Positions 1 through 8,644 of a DNA stretch of 47,788 nt are shown here, piece after piece (position 1 is the first letter of the stretch; every line of letters begins with the position of its first letter). Made by a program: the position numbers and the translations under genes. Origin of the DNA: JAPLKX01 sp035530195 (GTDB taxonomy: Bacteria > Hydrogenedentota > Hydrogenedentia > Hydrogenedentales > SLHB01); the NCBI GenBank assembly GCA_035530195.1, contig DATKVG010000102.1:1-47788 (forward strand), read 5' to 3'. The notes beneath the pieces are model-generated. The model searched no databases. It worked only from the letters and a program-made list of their open reading frames with translations, and was not told the DNA's origin.

Positions 1-95
1 TAAACTGAAGTTCCAGAGCCAGATCGAATGCACGTTTTATCCTGCATGGGAAATAACCTTGTATTCAAATGCAGGTTTACTGGGAACAGGCGTTT

Positions 96-790
96 CTATC
101 CACACTTGAGTCCGAGCAGGTCGAAGATGTGGCGCTGGAAATCGGTGGGTTCCGTGAATGTGGTAAACCGTGCGGCGTTTTTCCCTTGGCCGACTCGGCA
201 GATGTTTTTGCAGCGCGTGGCGAGTGCATCCATCAGGGTCTGTAAGCTGTGGACGGGCCACCCGTCTTGAGTCTGCTTGGTTCGCTTTTCCCGTTGTACG
301 GCCTCGCCGGGCTGAGGCTTGGCGACGGGGTCGCGGGTCCAGCGAGCGGCGTGAAGTTCTTCGTCTTGGAACCGAACGGGCGCGAGTTTCCTGCACAACT
401 CCCATTCGACGTAGTAAGCCAGCATGCAGAGAAAGACGTGGGCTTTCACGTGGTCCACGGTGCGGTGGTGGATGGGCCGGATGCGGATATCGAGGCGCTT
501 GATGCACCGGAACGCCTGCTCGACTTGCCCCAGGCTCTTGTACGCACGAACGGTGTCTTCGGCGCTGAGCTCTTGTTTCGACTCGCTCGTGCGGATAATG
601 TAGATGCCGTCGAGCCGCTCTTCGTGCTGGATGCGTTTGGCGTTGCGGGCGAACGCGAAATGGCCGTCTTGTATGTCGAGCACGAAGTGTTTGCCGGCCT
701 TGAAGTGGTTGAGAACCTTGCCGACTTTCAGGCCGATCTCGGTGGCCTTAAGCGGTTTGTTGGTGCGCCGCTTCCGTTTGACCATGAGGT
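96..790 (-). pseudogene. IS1634-type transposase, 3' part only
   Basis: The minus-strand reading frame encodes the C-terminal part of a DDE transposase of the IS4/IS1634 type. Features seen: a G-L-K-V-G-K-V-L segment, then GIYIIRTS, LSAEDTVRAYKSLGQVEQAFRCIK (the E of QVEQAF is the expected third catalytic acidic residue), the RPIHHRT segment and FLCMLAYYVEWEL. These are hallmarks of the family. The frame stays open up to about position 1019, but upstream of about 790 it is antisense to a different gene, so the true 5' half holding the first catalytic aspartates is missing. No terminal inverted repeat is clear in bases 1-95. It is a remnant and cannot be active. The exact junction, about 780-800, is approximate. 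Confidence 0.75.
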
Positions 791-1103
791 GTTGTTCGAG
801 TCGGTCAAGAAGACTGCCAAGCTCATCCTGGCCAGCGACGCCTGTGAACGCGGAAGTTATCTCCACACCATCGCGGGGCAGATCGCGCAGATCGCGTTCG
901 ACCACCTTGACGCGCCTGTATGCGTTGTCGGGGCCAACAACGGGATCGTGCCGCCGGCCGAGTTGGAAAAAGAGTACTTCCCGCAGCCGGCCTGGCTCCT
1001 CGACGCGTATCACGCACAAATAAAGCCTCTACCCGGTTACCAGCCTTCGACAGAGCGCACGGCCGCAGAGTTTGTGCGGCAGTCCAAGTACGGCGTGCTG
1101 TAA
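788..1103 (+). pseudogene. Thiamine-dependent dehydrogenase E1 beta (transketolase C-terminal) fragment
   Basis: On the plus strand about 105 residues match the C-terminal transketolase-like domain of 2-oxoacid dehydrogenase E1 beta or fused E1 alpha/beta proteins. Seen are ESVKKTAKLILASDACERG, a FDHLDAPVCVVGANN segment, and PPAELEKEYFPQPAWLLDA followed by a basic tail ending SKYGVL. In such enzymes this domain helps form the dimer and lipoyl-domain contact. All catalytic N-terminal sequence (TPP-binding E1) is absent. It is replaced at about 788 by the antisense transposase remnant. The frame is open further upstream only because that transposase is GC-rich. Either a transposon-mediated deletion or an assembly join at this point would explain it. 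Confidence 0.7.
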
Positions 1104-1706
1104 CGGAAATTGAAAACCACAAAGAACGCAAAGAGCACGGCGCGGCATAGCCGCAACCAAAAGGCGCCCGAACGTGTCATTCCGAGGAGCGCTGGCACAT
1201 GGCCTCTATTCTTAATTCAAAAGCCTGAGTCCAGCGCGACGTGGGAATCCCCCCGGTATTTTTCCCGACATCGGTATGGGAGGAGCGCTTTTATTCGGTT
1301 TTGGGATAGCTTCTAGTTGCATGGGCGCATTGTTCACACAACAACACGCCTATAACCATGCAACAAACCAATGTTTACGCCCCCTCACACACTACAAGAA
1401 ATGAAACCAGCCTCTGGAACTTCGGGCTAATGAAATGGACTTCAGAATACCCACAAGGCATGGCGCTGTGTGGAGCGCGGCAGCTTGCTGCCGCTTTTTC
1501 GGCAGGGAGGCCTTGCCTGACAAGTGCGACATTGTTCGCGAGGAAAGCCTTGCACTATAAAAAGCGGTGGCAAACGCGCTAAGAGCGTCCACACTCCATA
1601 CGTCACCGTATTTACGAATAGACGTACTAAGCCGCGCCAAATATGTCGGGCCCCATATCGCATCCGGTATGCGTAGGGACGTAATCGAGACTCTTGCCAC
1701 GGGTCC
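1104..1706. other. Intergenic region, no gene seen
   Basis: No convincing coding sequence. It starts with a low-complexity string of the accacaaagaacgcaaag type at about 1113-1135, which looks like a dispersed repeat, and includes the hairpin listed separately at 1477-1499. Short open frames here lack recognisable domains or ribosome-binding sites. Confidence 0.5.
1477..1499 (+). repeat. Perfect hairpin followed by T run
   Basis: GCGGCAG, loop CTTG, CTGCCGC, then TTTTT at 1495-1499. It has the form of a rho-independent terminator on the plus strand, but the only plus-strand gene upstream is the E1-beta remnant nearly 400 bases away. The surrounding text (gcaagctgccgc type) looks repeat-like, so an extragenic palindrome is equally possible. 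Confidence 0.4.
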
Positions 1707-3032
1707 CTACTGGATCCGCAGGTTGCGATTATCAATAACTCTCCTGGCCTTGCCTGCCGATCGTTCGAGCGTCTGTGGGGGCACAAGTTCAACCGTAGCG
1801 CGGATATTCGTGATGGCCTGGATTTTCCGGTCGATACGGTCCCGCAGGGCCTGCATCTGGCTCATTTTGTCTGAAAACATCTCGGGGCGGACCTCGACTT
1901 TAACGGTCATTTGGTCGAGCGCACCCGGACGGTCAATTTCTATAACATAGTGCGGCGCAATACCTTCCACCTGTAGCAGCGCCTCCTCGATTTGCGACGG
2001 AAACACGTTGACGCCCCGGATTATCAGCATGTCGTCCGTCCGGCCGGCGACTCGGCTCATCCGGACGGTCGTCCGCCCGCAGGGGCACGGCTGGCTGTCC
2101 AGGGCGGCAATGTCGCGGGTGCGGTAACGCAAAATGGGCATAGCCTGTTTGGTCAACGTCGTAAAAACCAACTCCCCGTACTCGCCATCCGCCACAGGCT
2201 CGAGCGTGGTGGGGTCAACGCACTCAACGATGAAGTGATCTTCCTGGATGTGCATGCCGTCGCGTTTGTAGCACTCGCCGCTGACGCCCGGCCCGATAAC
2301 TTCGCTTAACCCGTAGTTGTTAAACGCATAGACATCAAGCTCATCTTCGATTTTGCGGCGCATGTCTTCGGTCCACATCTCGCCGCCGAAATGGGCGTAC
2401 TTGAGGTTAAACTTGCGCGGGTCAACGCCCTGGGCCCTGGCCGCTTCCGCAATGTTGAGGGCGTAGCTGGGCGTACAGACCAGCGCGTCCGCTTCCATGT
2501 CCTCGAGCAGCATCACCTGACGCGGCGTATTGCCTGAAGCGACCGGCAAAACCGCCGCCCCCACTTTTTCCACCCCGTAGTGGAGGCCAAACCCGCCCGT
2601 GAAAAGCCCGTAGCCAAATGCAATATGCACGGTGTGGTGCGACCGCAGCCCGCCCGCGTAGAGAAACCGGGCGCAGAGGTTGGCCCACGTATCGAGGTCT
2701 TCGCGCGTATACGCGACGAACGTGGGCTTGCCGGTGGTCCCGGACGAGCCGTGGAATCGGGCTACCTGCTCGCGCGGCACCGCCAGAAACCCCAGCGGGT
2801 ATTGCCGGCGGAGGTCTTCTTTGATCGTAAACGGAATCCGCCGCAGGTCGTCCAGCGAACGAAGATACTCCGCCGAGATCTTTTCGCGCGCAAGCGATTC
2901 CCGGTAAAAGGGGACGCTGCCGACTCGCCGTACCACGTCCCTGAGCCGATCGAGTTGCAGATCCTGCAACTGCGGCCGATCAAGCGTCTCTTCAGGGGAC
3001 CAGACCCCGTTTTCCAAGGCAAAATCCGGCAT
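1707..3032 (-). CDS. paaK: Phenylacetate--CoA ligase family protein (copy 1)
   Basis: A 441-residue member of the adenylate-forming PaaK family, which activates aryl acetates to CoA thioesters with ATP, in the cytoplasm. Seen: the N-terminal Q-x-x-x-L-R-x-x-V-x-R segment, the P-loop-like FHGSSGTTGKPTFVAYT at about residue 93, the AFGYGLFTGGFGLHYG block, NNYGLSEVIGPGVSGEC (the Y-G-x-S-E adenylate-binding signature), TLTKQAMPILRYRTRD, and the C-terminal GVNVFPSQIEEALL and AGKARRVIDNR blocks. Length is normal for the family. It is the last gene of the run PaaK copy 2, ACT protein, PaaK copy 1, 42 bases after the ACT gene. The substrate is probably an aryl or indole acetate, given the IorAB genes upstream. 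Exact specificity cannot be read from sequence. Confidence 0.92.
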   Translation of the reverse strand: MPDFALENGVWSPEETLDRPQLQDLQLDRLRDVVRRVGSVPFYRESLAREKISAEYLRSLDDLRRIPFTIKEDLRRQYPLGFLAVPREQVARFHGSSGTTGKPTFVAYTREDLDTWANLCARFLYAGGLRSHHTVHIAFGYGLFTGGFGLHYGVEKVGAAVLPVASGNTPRQVMLLEDMEADALVCTPSYALNIAEAARAQGVDPRKFNLKYAHFGGEMWTEDMRRKIEDELDVYAFNNYGLSEVIGPGVSGECYKRDGMHIQEDHFIVECVDPTTLEPVADGEYGELVFTTLTKQAMPILRYRTRDIAALDSQPCPCGRTTVRMSRVAGRTDDMLIIRGVNVFPSQIEEALLQVEGIAPHYVIEIDRPGALDQMTVKVEVRPEMFSDKMSQMQALRDRIDRKIQAITNIRATVELVPPQTLERSAGKARRVIDNRNLRIQ

Positions 3033-3074
3033 TACGCACCTACTATGCCTGTGTTCCGCACCGCCTGATCCCGG

Positions 3075-3515
3075 CTACCGTTCGGCCCGTTCGTAAAGCT
3101 CGACGCCGCCCACAACATTGATATTCTTGGCCTTGAGCAGTTCGATCGCGGTATCCGGGTTGTCGAACCGGAACACCAGCACCGCTTTATCCCCGCTACG
3201 GACGGTGAAGGCGTACATGTATTCGATGTTGACGCCCCCGCCTTCCATGATGGCCAGGACGTTGGCGAGGCCGCCGGGTTTGTCGGCCACTTCGGTAGCC
3301 ACAACCTCCGTCACGTTCACCACGAACCCGGCCTTCTCAAACACCTCTTTCGCTTTCATCCAGTCGCGGACGATCAGCCGCATGATGCCGAACTGCTGGG
3401 TGTCGGCCAGCGACAACGTCAGAATGTTGATGCCCGCATCCGCCAGGACTCGGCACGGCTCGCTCAGCCGCCCCGGCTTGTTCTCCAAAAACAACGACAA
3501 TTGGTGTATTTTCAT
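3075..3515 (-). CDS. Tandem ACT-domain amino-acid-binding protein
   Basis: A 146-residue protein made of two ACT modules and no enzyme domain. The first begins KIHQLSLFLENKPGRLSEP (residues 2-70) and the second starts near VADKPGGLANVLAIMEGGG (residues 77-140). The F-x-E-N-K-P-G-R-L and D-K-P-G-G-L turns are the usual ligand-contact loops. Free-standing double-ACT proteins of this kind are commonly found beside PaaK-type ligases and indolepyruvate oxidoreductases, where they are presumed to sense aromatic amino acids. Here it sits between the two PaaK genes (29 bases after copy 2, 42 before copy 1), so co-transcription is likely. A GGAAGGG ribosome-binding site lies eight bases before the ATG. 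Its partner and ligand are inference. Confidence 0.85.
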   Translation of the reverse strand: MKIHQLSLFLENKPGRLSEPCRVLADAGINILTLSLADTQQFGIMRLIVRDWMKAKEVFEKAGFVVNVTEVVATEVADKPGGLANVLAIMEGGGVNIEYMYAFTVRSGDKAVLVFRFDNPDTAIELLKAKNINVVGGVELYERAER

Positions 3516-3545
3516 TGCCGAAATCCCTTCCTCTTTGCCAACGGC

Positions 3546-4877
3546 TTACATTTTGCGCCGGTCAATCACGCGTTTGGCTTTCCCCTGGCTTCGCTCGATC
3601 GTGTGAGGCTGGACCAGGCTCAGTTTCACTCGAATGCCCAAAATGTGGGCTATTTCATCCGACAACTTTTTGCGGACAGTTTCCATGGCGCCGATCGTGT
3701 CGCCGAACACGTCGGCGGTAACCTCGACCTGGACCTCCATGTTGTCGAGCCCTTTTTCCCGCTCCAGAATGATCTGATAATGGGGCAGGGTGCCTTCCAC
3801 TTTGAGCAGGGCCGATTCAACCTGCGACGGGAACACATTCACGCCGCGGATGATGAACATGTCGTCGCTGCGCCTTCCGATACGGCGCATCCTGCGGATG
3901 GTCCTGCCGCACTCGCACGGCTCGGGCATCAGCGAGGTGATGTCGCGTGTCCGGTATCGGATCATCGGCATGGCCAGCTTGCTCAGCGTCGTGATCACCA
4001 GCTCGCCTTCCTGGCCGTCCGGCAGCGGCTCGCACGTCTCCGGATCGATGATCTCGCAATAGAAATGGTCTTCAAACAGGTGCGGCCCCGCCTGCTCCTG
4101 GCATTCCATGGCGACGCCCGGACCGATGATTTCCGACAGGCCGTAGATGTCGTAGGCCTTGATGTCGGCTTCGGGCTCGATCCGTTCCCGCATCGCCTGG
4201 GTCCACGGTTCCGCGCCGAACACACCCGCTTTGATGGGCAGTTTCCGCATGTCAATACCCATCTCCCGAGACCGCTCGATCAGGTGGAGGAAATAACTCG
4301 GGGTGCAGCAGATGGCGGTCACGCCGAAATCCTGCATGATCATGATCTGACGATCCGAGTTGCCGCCCGAGATCGGAATCACAGTCGCCCCGAGCGCCTC
4401 GGCCCCGTAATGCGCCCCCAAACCGCCCGTAAAAAGCCCGTAGCCGTATGCGTTCTGGATGATGTCGCCCTGCCCAAGCCCGCACGCCGCAAACGAACGT
4501 ACCATCACGCTCGACCACACGTCGATGTCGTCCTGGGTGTAGGCGACGACGATCGGTTTGCCGGTTGTCCCGCTGGATGCGTGCAGCCGCACAATCTCGC
4601 TCATGGGGCTGGCGAACAGGCCGAACGGATAGGTGTCGCGCAGGTCCGTTTTCACCGTGAACGGGAGGTTGTGGATGTCTTCGAGCTTCTGTAGGTCCTG
4701 TGGTTTCACACCCTTGGCGTCCAGCCGTTCGCGGAACAGCGCCTGGTGGTCGTACGCCCGCTTCACGATCGTCTTAAGCCGGTGCAATTGCAGCGCCCGC
4801 AACTGGACCACCGGCAGATAATCCGGTGCACTCACCGGATTAAACGAACTTCCAGCGTCATGCCTGAATGCGTTCAC
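3546..4877 (-). CDS. paaK: Phenylacetate--CoA ligase family protein (copy 2)
   Basis: A second PaaK-type ligase, 443 residues, clearly paralogous to copy 1. It shows LHASSGTTGKPIVVAYTQ, NAYGYGLFTGGLGAHYG, DIYGLSEIIGPGVAMEC, TLSKLAMPMIRYRTRD, GVNVFPSQVESALL and QGKAKRVIDRRKM in family order. The start is a GTG at 4877 preceded by GGGAGGG six bases upstream; no better ATG exists. Two PaaK paralogues around an ACT gene suggests two related aryl or acyl substrates, or one ligase working in the synthetic direction and one in the catabolic direction. This is inference from context. The 175 bases upstream hold short TATAGGTCCTAT repeats. Confidence 0.92.
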   Translation of the reverse strand: MNAFRHDAGSSFNPVSAPDYLPVVQLRALQLHRLKTIVKRAYDHQALFRERLDAKGVKPQDLQKLEDIHNLPFTVKTDLRDTYPFGLFASPMSEIVRLHASSGTTGKPIVVAYTQDDIDVWSSVMVRSFAACGLGQGDIIQNAYGYGLFTGGLGAHYGAEALGATVIPISGGNSDRQIMIMQDFGVTAICCTPSYFLHLIERSREMGIDMRKLPIKAGVFGAEPWTQAMRERIEPEADIKAYDIYGLSEIIGPGVAMECQEQAGPHLFEDHFYCEIIDPETCEPLPDGQEGELVITTLSKLAMPMIRYRTRDITSLMPEPCECGRTIRRMRRIGRRSDDMFIIRGVNVFPSQVESALLKVEGTLPHYQIILEREKGLDNMEVQVEVTADVFGDTIGAMETVRKKLSDEIAHILGIRVKLSLVQPHTIERSQGKAKRVIDRRKM

Positions 4878-4944
4878 ATCGTCCCTCCCGGGGTTTGGCT
4901 CTCAAGCCGAATATAGCCAAAAAACAATCAACAAACAAACCAAT

Positions 4945-4974
4945 TATAGGTCCTATAAGTCGTATAGGTCCTAT
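4945..4974. repeat. Direct repeat of a 12-base near-palindrome
   Basis: TATAGGTCCTAT occurs at 4945-4956 and again at 4963-4974, separated by six bases. Each copy is a palindrome around a central T. It lies upstream of the PaaK copy 2 start, 68 bases away. It could be an operator pair or simply part of the loose 'ggtcc' repeats also visible at about 5968-5998. Confidence 0.45.
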
Positions 4975-5052
4975 TCGCCCAAACCCAACAAATTCGTGTC
5001 CAACTCGACTTTAAAACCGCCCACACTTACACGACTCTAACCAAAACCACTC

Positions 5053-5718
5053 TTATCCGTCAACCCGGCCGAAAACGTCCAGGTGCCGGTCCGTAACCAT
5101 CTCGACACGCAGCCCATCCAGGCCCGCACAAGCCAGTTGCGCACCCACCTCGTCCGGCGTATACGCCGACAGCAACGAGCGGTAATATTCTTCCTGCAAC
5201 AGGGCCGATTCCGCCCCCGCGTATCGCCGGACTATCTCGGAGGCCGCCTGCGCCGACCGCGGCCGGGCGAGATCGCGCAGAAAAATCAGCGTCCCCGGAA
5301 GGCTTACGCGCCCGACTTCCCCCCACAGCCGCCCCGTATCCGTGATATGGTGAAGGATGCTGTTCGAGAAAACCACATCGAACGCTCTGGACTTAAACGG
5401 CGCCGCCTTCGCGTCTTGCTCGACCGGCCACAGGGAATCGGCCGCGCCGGCTTTCTTGATTGCGCTTCGCGCCAACTCCAGCATCGCGTGCGACACATCC
5501 CCCGCCACGATCTTCCAGCCGCCCCGGCGCCGCCAAAGCCGAAGCGGGATATCCCCCGGGCCCGTCCCCAAATCCAGCGCCAGCGCCCGATCCACCGGCC
5601 CCGCAAGCTCCACCAGCCGCTCGACAAACGCCTCATTCACATCCGCGAAATCGGCCGCCGCATAGGCCGCCGCCTCTTCCTCCAGATCCATCGCCTCAGG
5701 CTCGGGCTGTCGTTCCAT
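5053..5718 (-). CDS. Class I SAM-dependent methyltransferase
   Basis: A 221-residue protein with Rossmann methyltransferase motifs. Motif I is ALDLGTGPGDIPLRL (about residues 46-60), the acidic end of strand 2 is IVAGDVS, motif IV is FDVVFSNSILHHI (about 114-126), and a RVSLPGTLIFLRDLARP loop follows. It resembles UbiE/SmtA-like small-molecule methyltransferases, but nothing shows the substrate. It stands between IorB and PaaK on the same strand but with gaps of 322 and 175 bases, so it is probably transcribed separately. The first ATG (5718) has only a weak AGGT upstream; an in-frame ATG nine codons later is the alternative. Confidence 0.8.
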   Translation of the reverse strand: MERQPEPEAMDLEEEAAAYAAADFADVNEAFVERLVELAGPVDRALALDLGTGPGDIPLRLWRRRGGWKIVAGDVSHAMLELARSAIKKAGAADSLWPVEQDAKAAPFKSRAFDVVFSNSILHHITDTGRLWGEVGRVSLPGTLIFLRDLARPRSAQAASEIVRRYAGAESALLQEEYYRSLLSAYTPDEVGAQLACAGLDGLRVEMVTDRHLDVFGRVDG

Positions 5719-5760
5719 TGCTGCTACCTATGTAAAGAGCCCATGCAAGTCCGGGCTGTA

Positions 5761-5889
5761 TTGTGGTGCGGGCGTCTCGCCTGCACATATAAGATTTTTT
5801 TGGTAACCTTGGGCAGCAGTTTAGCAGGCAAGGCCATGAAAACGCGCGCCGCCAAGATGCCACGTGCAGGCGGGACGCCCGCACCACAA
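5761..5889. repeat. 129-bp MITE-like element with 26-bp inverted ends
   Basis: Bases 5761-5786 and 5864-5889 are inverted copies of each other over 26 bases with one mismatch. Each end is itself a hairpin: GTGCGGGCG, loop TCT, CGCCTGCAC at 5766-5786 and its reverse at 5864-5884. The 77 bases between them carry no gene. This is the form of a paired REP (BIME) or a non-autonomous element. Related single 26-mers occur at 18086-18111 and 36720-36745. The rest of the gap (5890-6040) holds only 'ggtcc' type low-complexity sequence. Confidence 0.75.
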
Positions 5890-6040
5890 ATGGCATCGAC
5901 CAAACTAACCCGCCAAAGCCCTCCACCGCCGCCACCCGGTCGCGCGGGACAAACTATCAGCAGAAATCTTAGGTCCTTTTGGTCCCTTATGTCCCTTGTC
6001 TTGACTTCTCAGACAGCCTGGGGAAGGGCGTAACCCGCGC

Positions 6041-6568
6041 CTATGCCTTCCGCCCCACCTCGCGCCCGTAAGCAAACACCGCGGCATTCTGCTCGTGGAG
6101 TTTTTCCGGCAGGTTGGCATAAACGGCCTCGATCCAAACGCTCTCCTCGAGGTCCAGGTGCGTGCTCAGCACGCCCAGCAGCGCCACGTTCAGATTGCGG
6201 CGGTTCACGGGCGAATCGGGGTCTTTGTCCAGGTCGCCGAACGTCTGGCCGTCCTTGAGGAACATCTCGGGCTTAAAAATCAACCCGTCGGGCCGCATCA
6301 CGTGCTGGGCCGCCTCGATCTGCGTACTGTCGAGCGCTACCATGAACTGCGCCTCGCCCGACGGAACCATCGGGCTGAACACTTCTTTGCCAAACCGCAC
6401 GTCGCTGGTCACCGACCCGCCACGCTGGCTCATCCCGTGGATTTCGCTTTTCTTCACGTCATGCCCGGACCGGAACGCCGCTTCCGCCAGCATGTTGGAA
6501 GCCTTGATAATGCCCTGGCCGCCCAGGCCGGCGAACACCACGTTGGTCACCTCGTTTTTTTCAGGCAT
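6041..6568 (-). CDS. iorB: Indolepyruvate:ferredoxin oxidoreductase beta subunit
   Basis: A 175-residue gamma-type subunit of 2-oxoacid:ferredoxin oxidoreductase. Seen: VVFAGLGGQGIIKASNMLAE (the G-x-G-G-Q-G signature, residues 10-29), EIHGMSQRGGSVTSDVRFG (about residues 42-60), and FMVALDSTQIEAAQHV. IorB pairs with IorA to oxidise arylpyruvates such as indolepyruvate to aryl-acetyl-CoA and CO2, reducing ferredoxin. The gene overlaps the end of iorA by eight bases, so translation is probably coupled. It is slightly shorter than typical IorB (about 190-200 residues), missing part of the tail. Downstream neighbours are PaaK ligases acting on the same class of products. Confidence 0.9.
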   Translation of the reverse strand: MPEKNEVTNVVFAGLGGQGIIKASNMLAEAAFRSGHDVKKSEIHGMSQRGGSVTSDVRFGKEVFSPMVPSGEAQFMVALDSTQIEAAQHVMRPDGLIFKPEMFLKDGQTFGDLDKDPDSPVNRRNLNVALLGVLSTHLDLEESVWIEAVYANLPEKLHEQNAAVFAYGREVGRKA

Positions 6569-8171
6569 TGGCTTTCTCCGTCACGGACGCAGTCCGGGCT
6601 TTCTGCTTTTTCACCGACAGCAGGCACGGGCGCCGCGCGATAATCAGCGTCAGTTCCTCGCTGGCCAGGCTCTCTTTGACCAGCGCCTCAAAACCCGCCG
6701 GGTCCACCCCCGTAAACACGTGCACGTTCTTGATGCCAATCGATCGCGCCAAGTCTTCAAAGCTCAGCTTGTGGGTATCTTTTTTGTTGAGCCTGACGCC
6801 GGTGCCGGGGTGGTCCTGCAAGCCCGTCATGGCGGTGGTCCCGTTGTCGAGAATGAGGACCACGTGGCCGGTCGGCGGCGGATTGTACGCCATCTCGACG
6901 AGGCCCGTAATGCCGCCGTGCACGAACGTGCTGTCCCCGATCACGCTGACCACCCGCCGCGCTTCGTCCGGCGGCAGCACATGTCGCAAGCCCAGCCCGT
7001 TGCCGATGCTCGCCCCCATGCACACGCACGAATCCATCGCGTCGATCGGCGGCAGGACCCCCAGCGTATAGCAGCCGATGTCGCCCATGATGATGCAATC
7101 GAGCTTCTTCAACACCGACAGCGCCGACCGGTGCGGGCAACCCACGCACAGTTGCGGCGGCTTCCCCGGCGGCCGGATCGGCTCGGGCGATTCATCATGC
7201 GCCAGGATCCGTCTCACCCGGTCCACGTTCATCTCATCAAACCGGTACATCTCAGCCTTGCCTTCGCACGCCACCCCAATCGCCCGGCACGCGTCCACCA
7301 GATACGGGTCGTTCTCCTCGATAACCACGCAGCGCTCGACGCTTTTCGCGAACTCTTTGATCATGGTGTACGGCAGCGGGTACGTCATGCCCAGCTTCAG
7401 GAAGCTGCCGGCCGGCGCCGCTTCCCGCGCGTGAACGTAACACACGCCCGCCGTGATGATGCCCAGCTTCTTGCTGCCGTCGAACCGCCGGTGGAGCGGC
7501 ATCGTCTCGCCCCACGCGTAGATTTCCTCGAGCTTCGCACGCAGGCGCCGGTGTGCGGGCCGCGCAAACCCCGGGATCATCACGCGGCCCCGGATATCGT
7601 GCTCGAAATGCGCCGCCAGCGGCTCGAGCCGGTTTGCCCGCGGCGTCACCACCGTCTGCGAATGGCAAACACGCGTCGTCATCCGCAGCATCACCGGAAG
7701 TTTCCACCGCTCCGAAATCTCGAACGCCGCGAACAGGAACTCATACGCCTCCTGCGAGTCCGACGGCTCGATCATCGGCATGCCCGCAGCGACTGCGTAC
7801 CGCCGGTTGTCCTGCTCGTTCTGGCTCGAGGCCATCCCCGGGTCGTCCGCCGATACCAGCACCAGACCCCCGCTGACCCCCGTGTAGGTCGACGTGAACA
7901 CCGGGTCCGCCGCTACGTTCACCCCCACGTGTTTCATGCAAGCCAGCGCACGCGCACCGCCGAACGCCGCGCCCAGCGCCACTTCATACGCCACCTTCTC
8001 ATTGGGCGCCCATTGGGCCGGCCCGCCCAAAGCCGCCAGACTCTCGAGAATCTCCGTGGACGGCGTGCCGGGATATGCCGAAGCCAAAGCGACCCCCGCG
8101 TCCCGGGCGGCAAGCGCCACCGCCTCATTCCCGCTCAACAACATTCGGTTCTTACCACTTGTGTCGGTCAT
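6561..8171 (-). CDS. iorA: Indolepyruvate:ferredoxin oxidoreductase alpha subunit, no ferredoxin tail
   Basis: A 536-residue TPP-dependent catalytic subunit. Order of blocks: NEAVALAARDAGVALASAYPGTP (pyrimidine-binding domain start), EKVAYEVALGAAFGGARAL (with the TPP glutamate), the central CVGCPHRS at about residue 341, then GDIGCYTLG and GDSTFVHGG with the LDNGTTAMTG region of the diphosphate-binding domain. The frame stays open to 8252, but ATG at 8171 follows a GGA and starts exactly where the family begins, so it is preferred. Most IorA proteins end in a two-cluster 4Fe-4S ferredoxin domain with C-x-x-C-x-x-C-x-x-x-C-P. Here the protein ends after LIIARRPCLLS with a short basic tail, and no such domain or separate ferredoxin gene is seen. 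Confidence 0.92.
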   Translation of the reverse strand: MTDTSGKNRMLLSGNEAVALAARDAGVALASAYPGTPSTEILESLAALGGPAQWAPNEKVAYEVALGAAFGGARALACMKHVGVNVAADPVFTSTYTGVSGGLVLVSADDPGMASSQNEQDNRRYAVAAGMPMIEPSDSQEAYEFLFAAFEISERWKLPVMLRMTTRVCHSQTVVTPRANRLEPLAAHFEHDIRGRVMIPGFARPAHRRLRAKLEEIYAWGETMPLHRRFDGSKKLGIITAGVCYVHAREAAPAGSFLKLGMTYPLPYTMIKEFAKSVERCVVIEENDPYLVDACRAIGVACEGKAEMYRFDEMNVDRVRRILAHDESPEPIRPPGKPPQLCVGCPHRSALSVLKKLDCIIMGDIGCYTLGVLPPIDAMDSCVCMGASIGNGLGLRHVLPPDEARRVVSVIGDSTFVHGGITGLVEMAYNPPPTGHVVLILDNGTTAMTGLQDHPGTGVRLNKKDTHKLSFEDLARSIGIKNVHVFTGVDPAGFEALVKESLASEELTLIIARRPCLLSVKKQKARTASVTEKANA

Positions 8172-8404
8172 AATATGTCCTGCGCTGTTTTGTAGCACCG
8201 CTGAAAAGAAAAAAAGACACCCACCGCAACCTACCAAAATTCCGGCGGTCAATCAAATCACCCTTAAATTATGCCTGCTCGAACCCGTTCCCGCAACGGC
8301 CCCCGTTTTATTTTTCACAGCCATCGGGACGCCTCAACCTTTCGGGGCCGGGGCCGTATGTGCTACTCTTATAACTGGAAACGTCTACGATAAGGAGCCG
8401 CAGC

Positions 8405-8638
8405 ATGGGCCTGTACCGATTTCAAGTCATTATCGAGCAAGATGAAGACGGCTACTACGTTGCCGATGTTCCCGCTTTGCGCGGTTGCCACACTCAGGGC
8501 AAGACGTTCGAAGAGGCGATGACGAATATCCGTGAAGTCATCGAGATGTGCGTGCGCGAGATGCGCGAAGACGGCCTCGAGATTGAAACGCAGTATCCGG
8601 AAGTGATCGGCATAAAGACCGTTGAGATAGCGGTGTAA
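8405..8638 (+). CDS. hicB: HicB-family antitoxin
   Basis: A 77-residue HicB-like protein: VIIEQDEDGYYVADVPALRGCHTQG is cut here to its key part DEDGYYVADVP, followed by the GCHTQGKTFEEAM turn and the NIREVIEM helix. This is the RNase-H-like fold of HicB. It has no obvious C-terminal DNA-binding tail, so it is the short form. AAGGAG lies eight bases before the ATG. The hicA toxin follows six bases later. HicB binds HicA and blocks its mRNA-cleaving activity, and some HicB proteins also repress the operon. A degenerate relative lies at 16977-17235. Confidence 0.9.
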   Translation: MGLYRFQVIIEQDEDGYYVADVPALRGCHTQGKTFEEAMTNIREVIEMCVREMREDGLEIETQYPEVIGIKTVEIAV

Positions 8639-8644
8639 GCACCC

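Noticed and set aside
3501..4694. Plus-strand open frame of 397 codons
   Set aside because: Antisense shadow of the second PaaK gene.
6162..8195. Long plus-strand open frame of 677 codons
   Set aside because: It is antisense to iorA/iorB, has an R/H/P-rich composition and no domain. The minus-strand genes carry clear family motifs.
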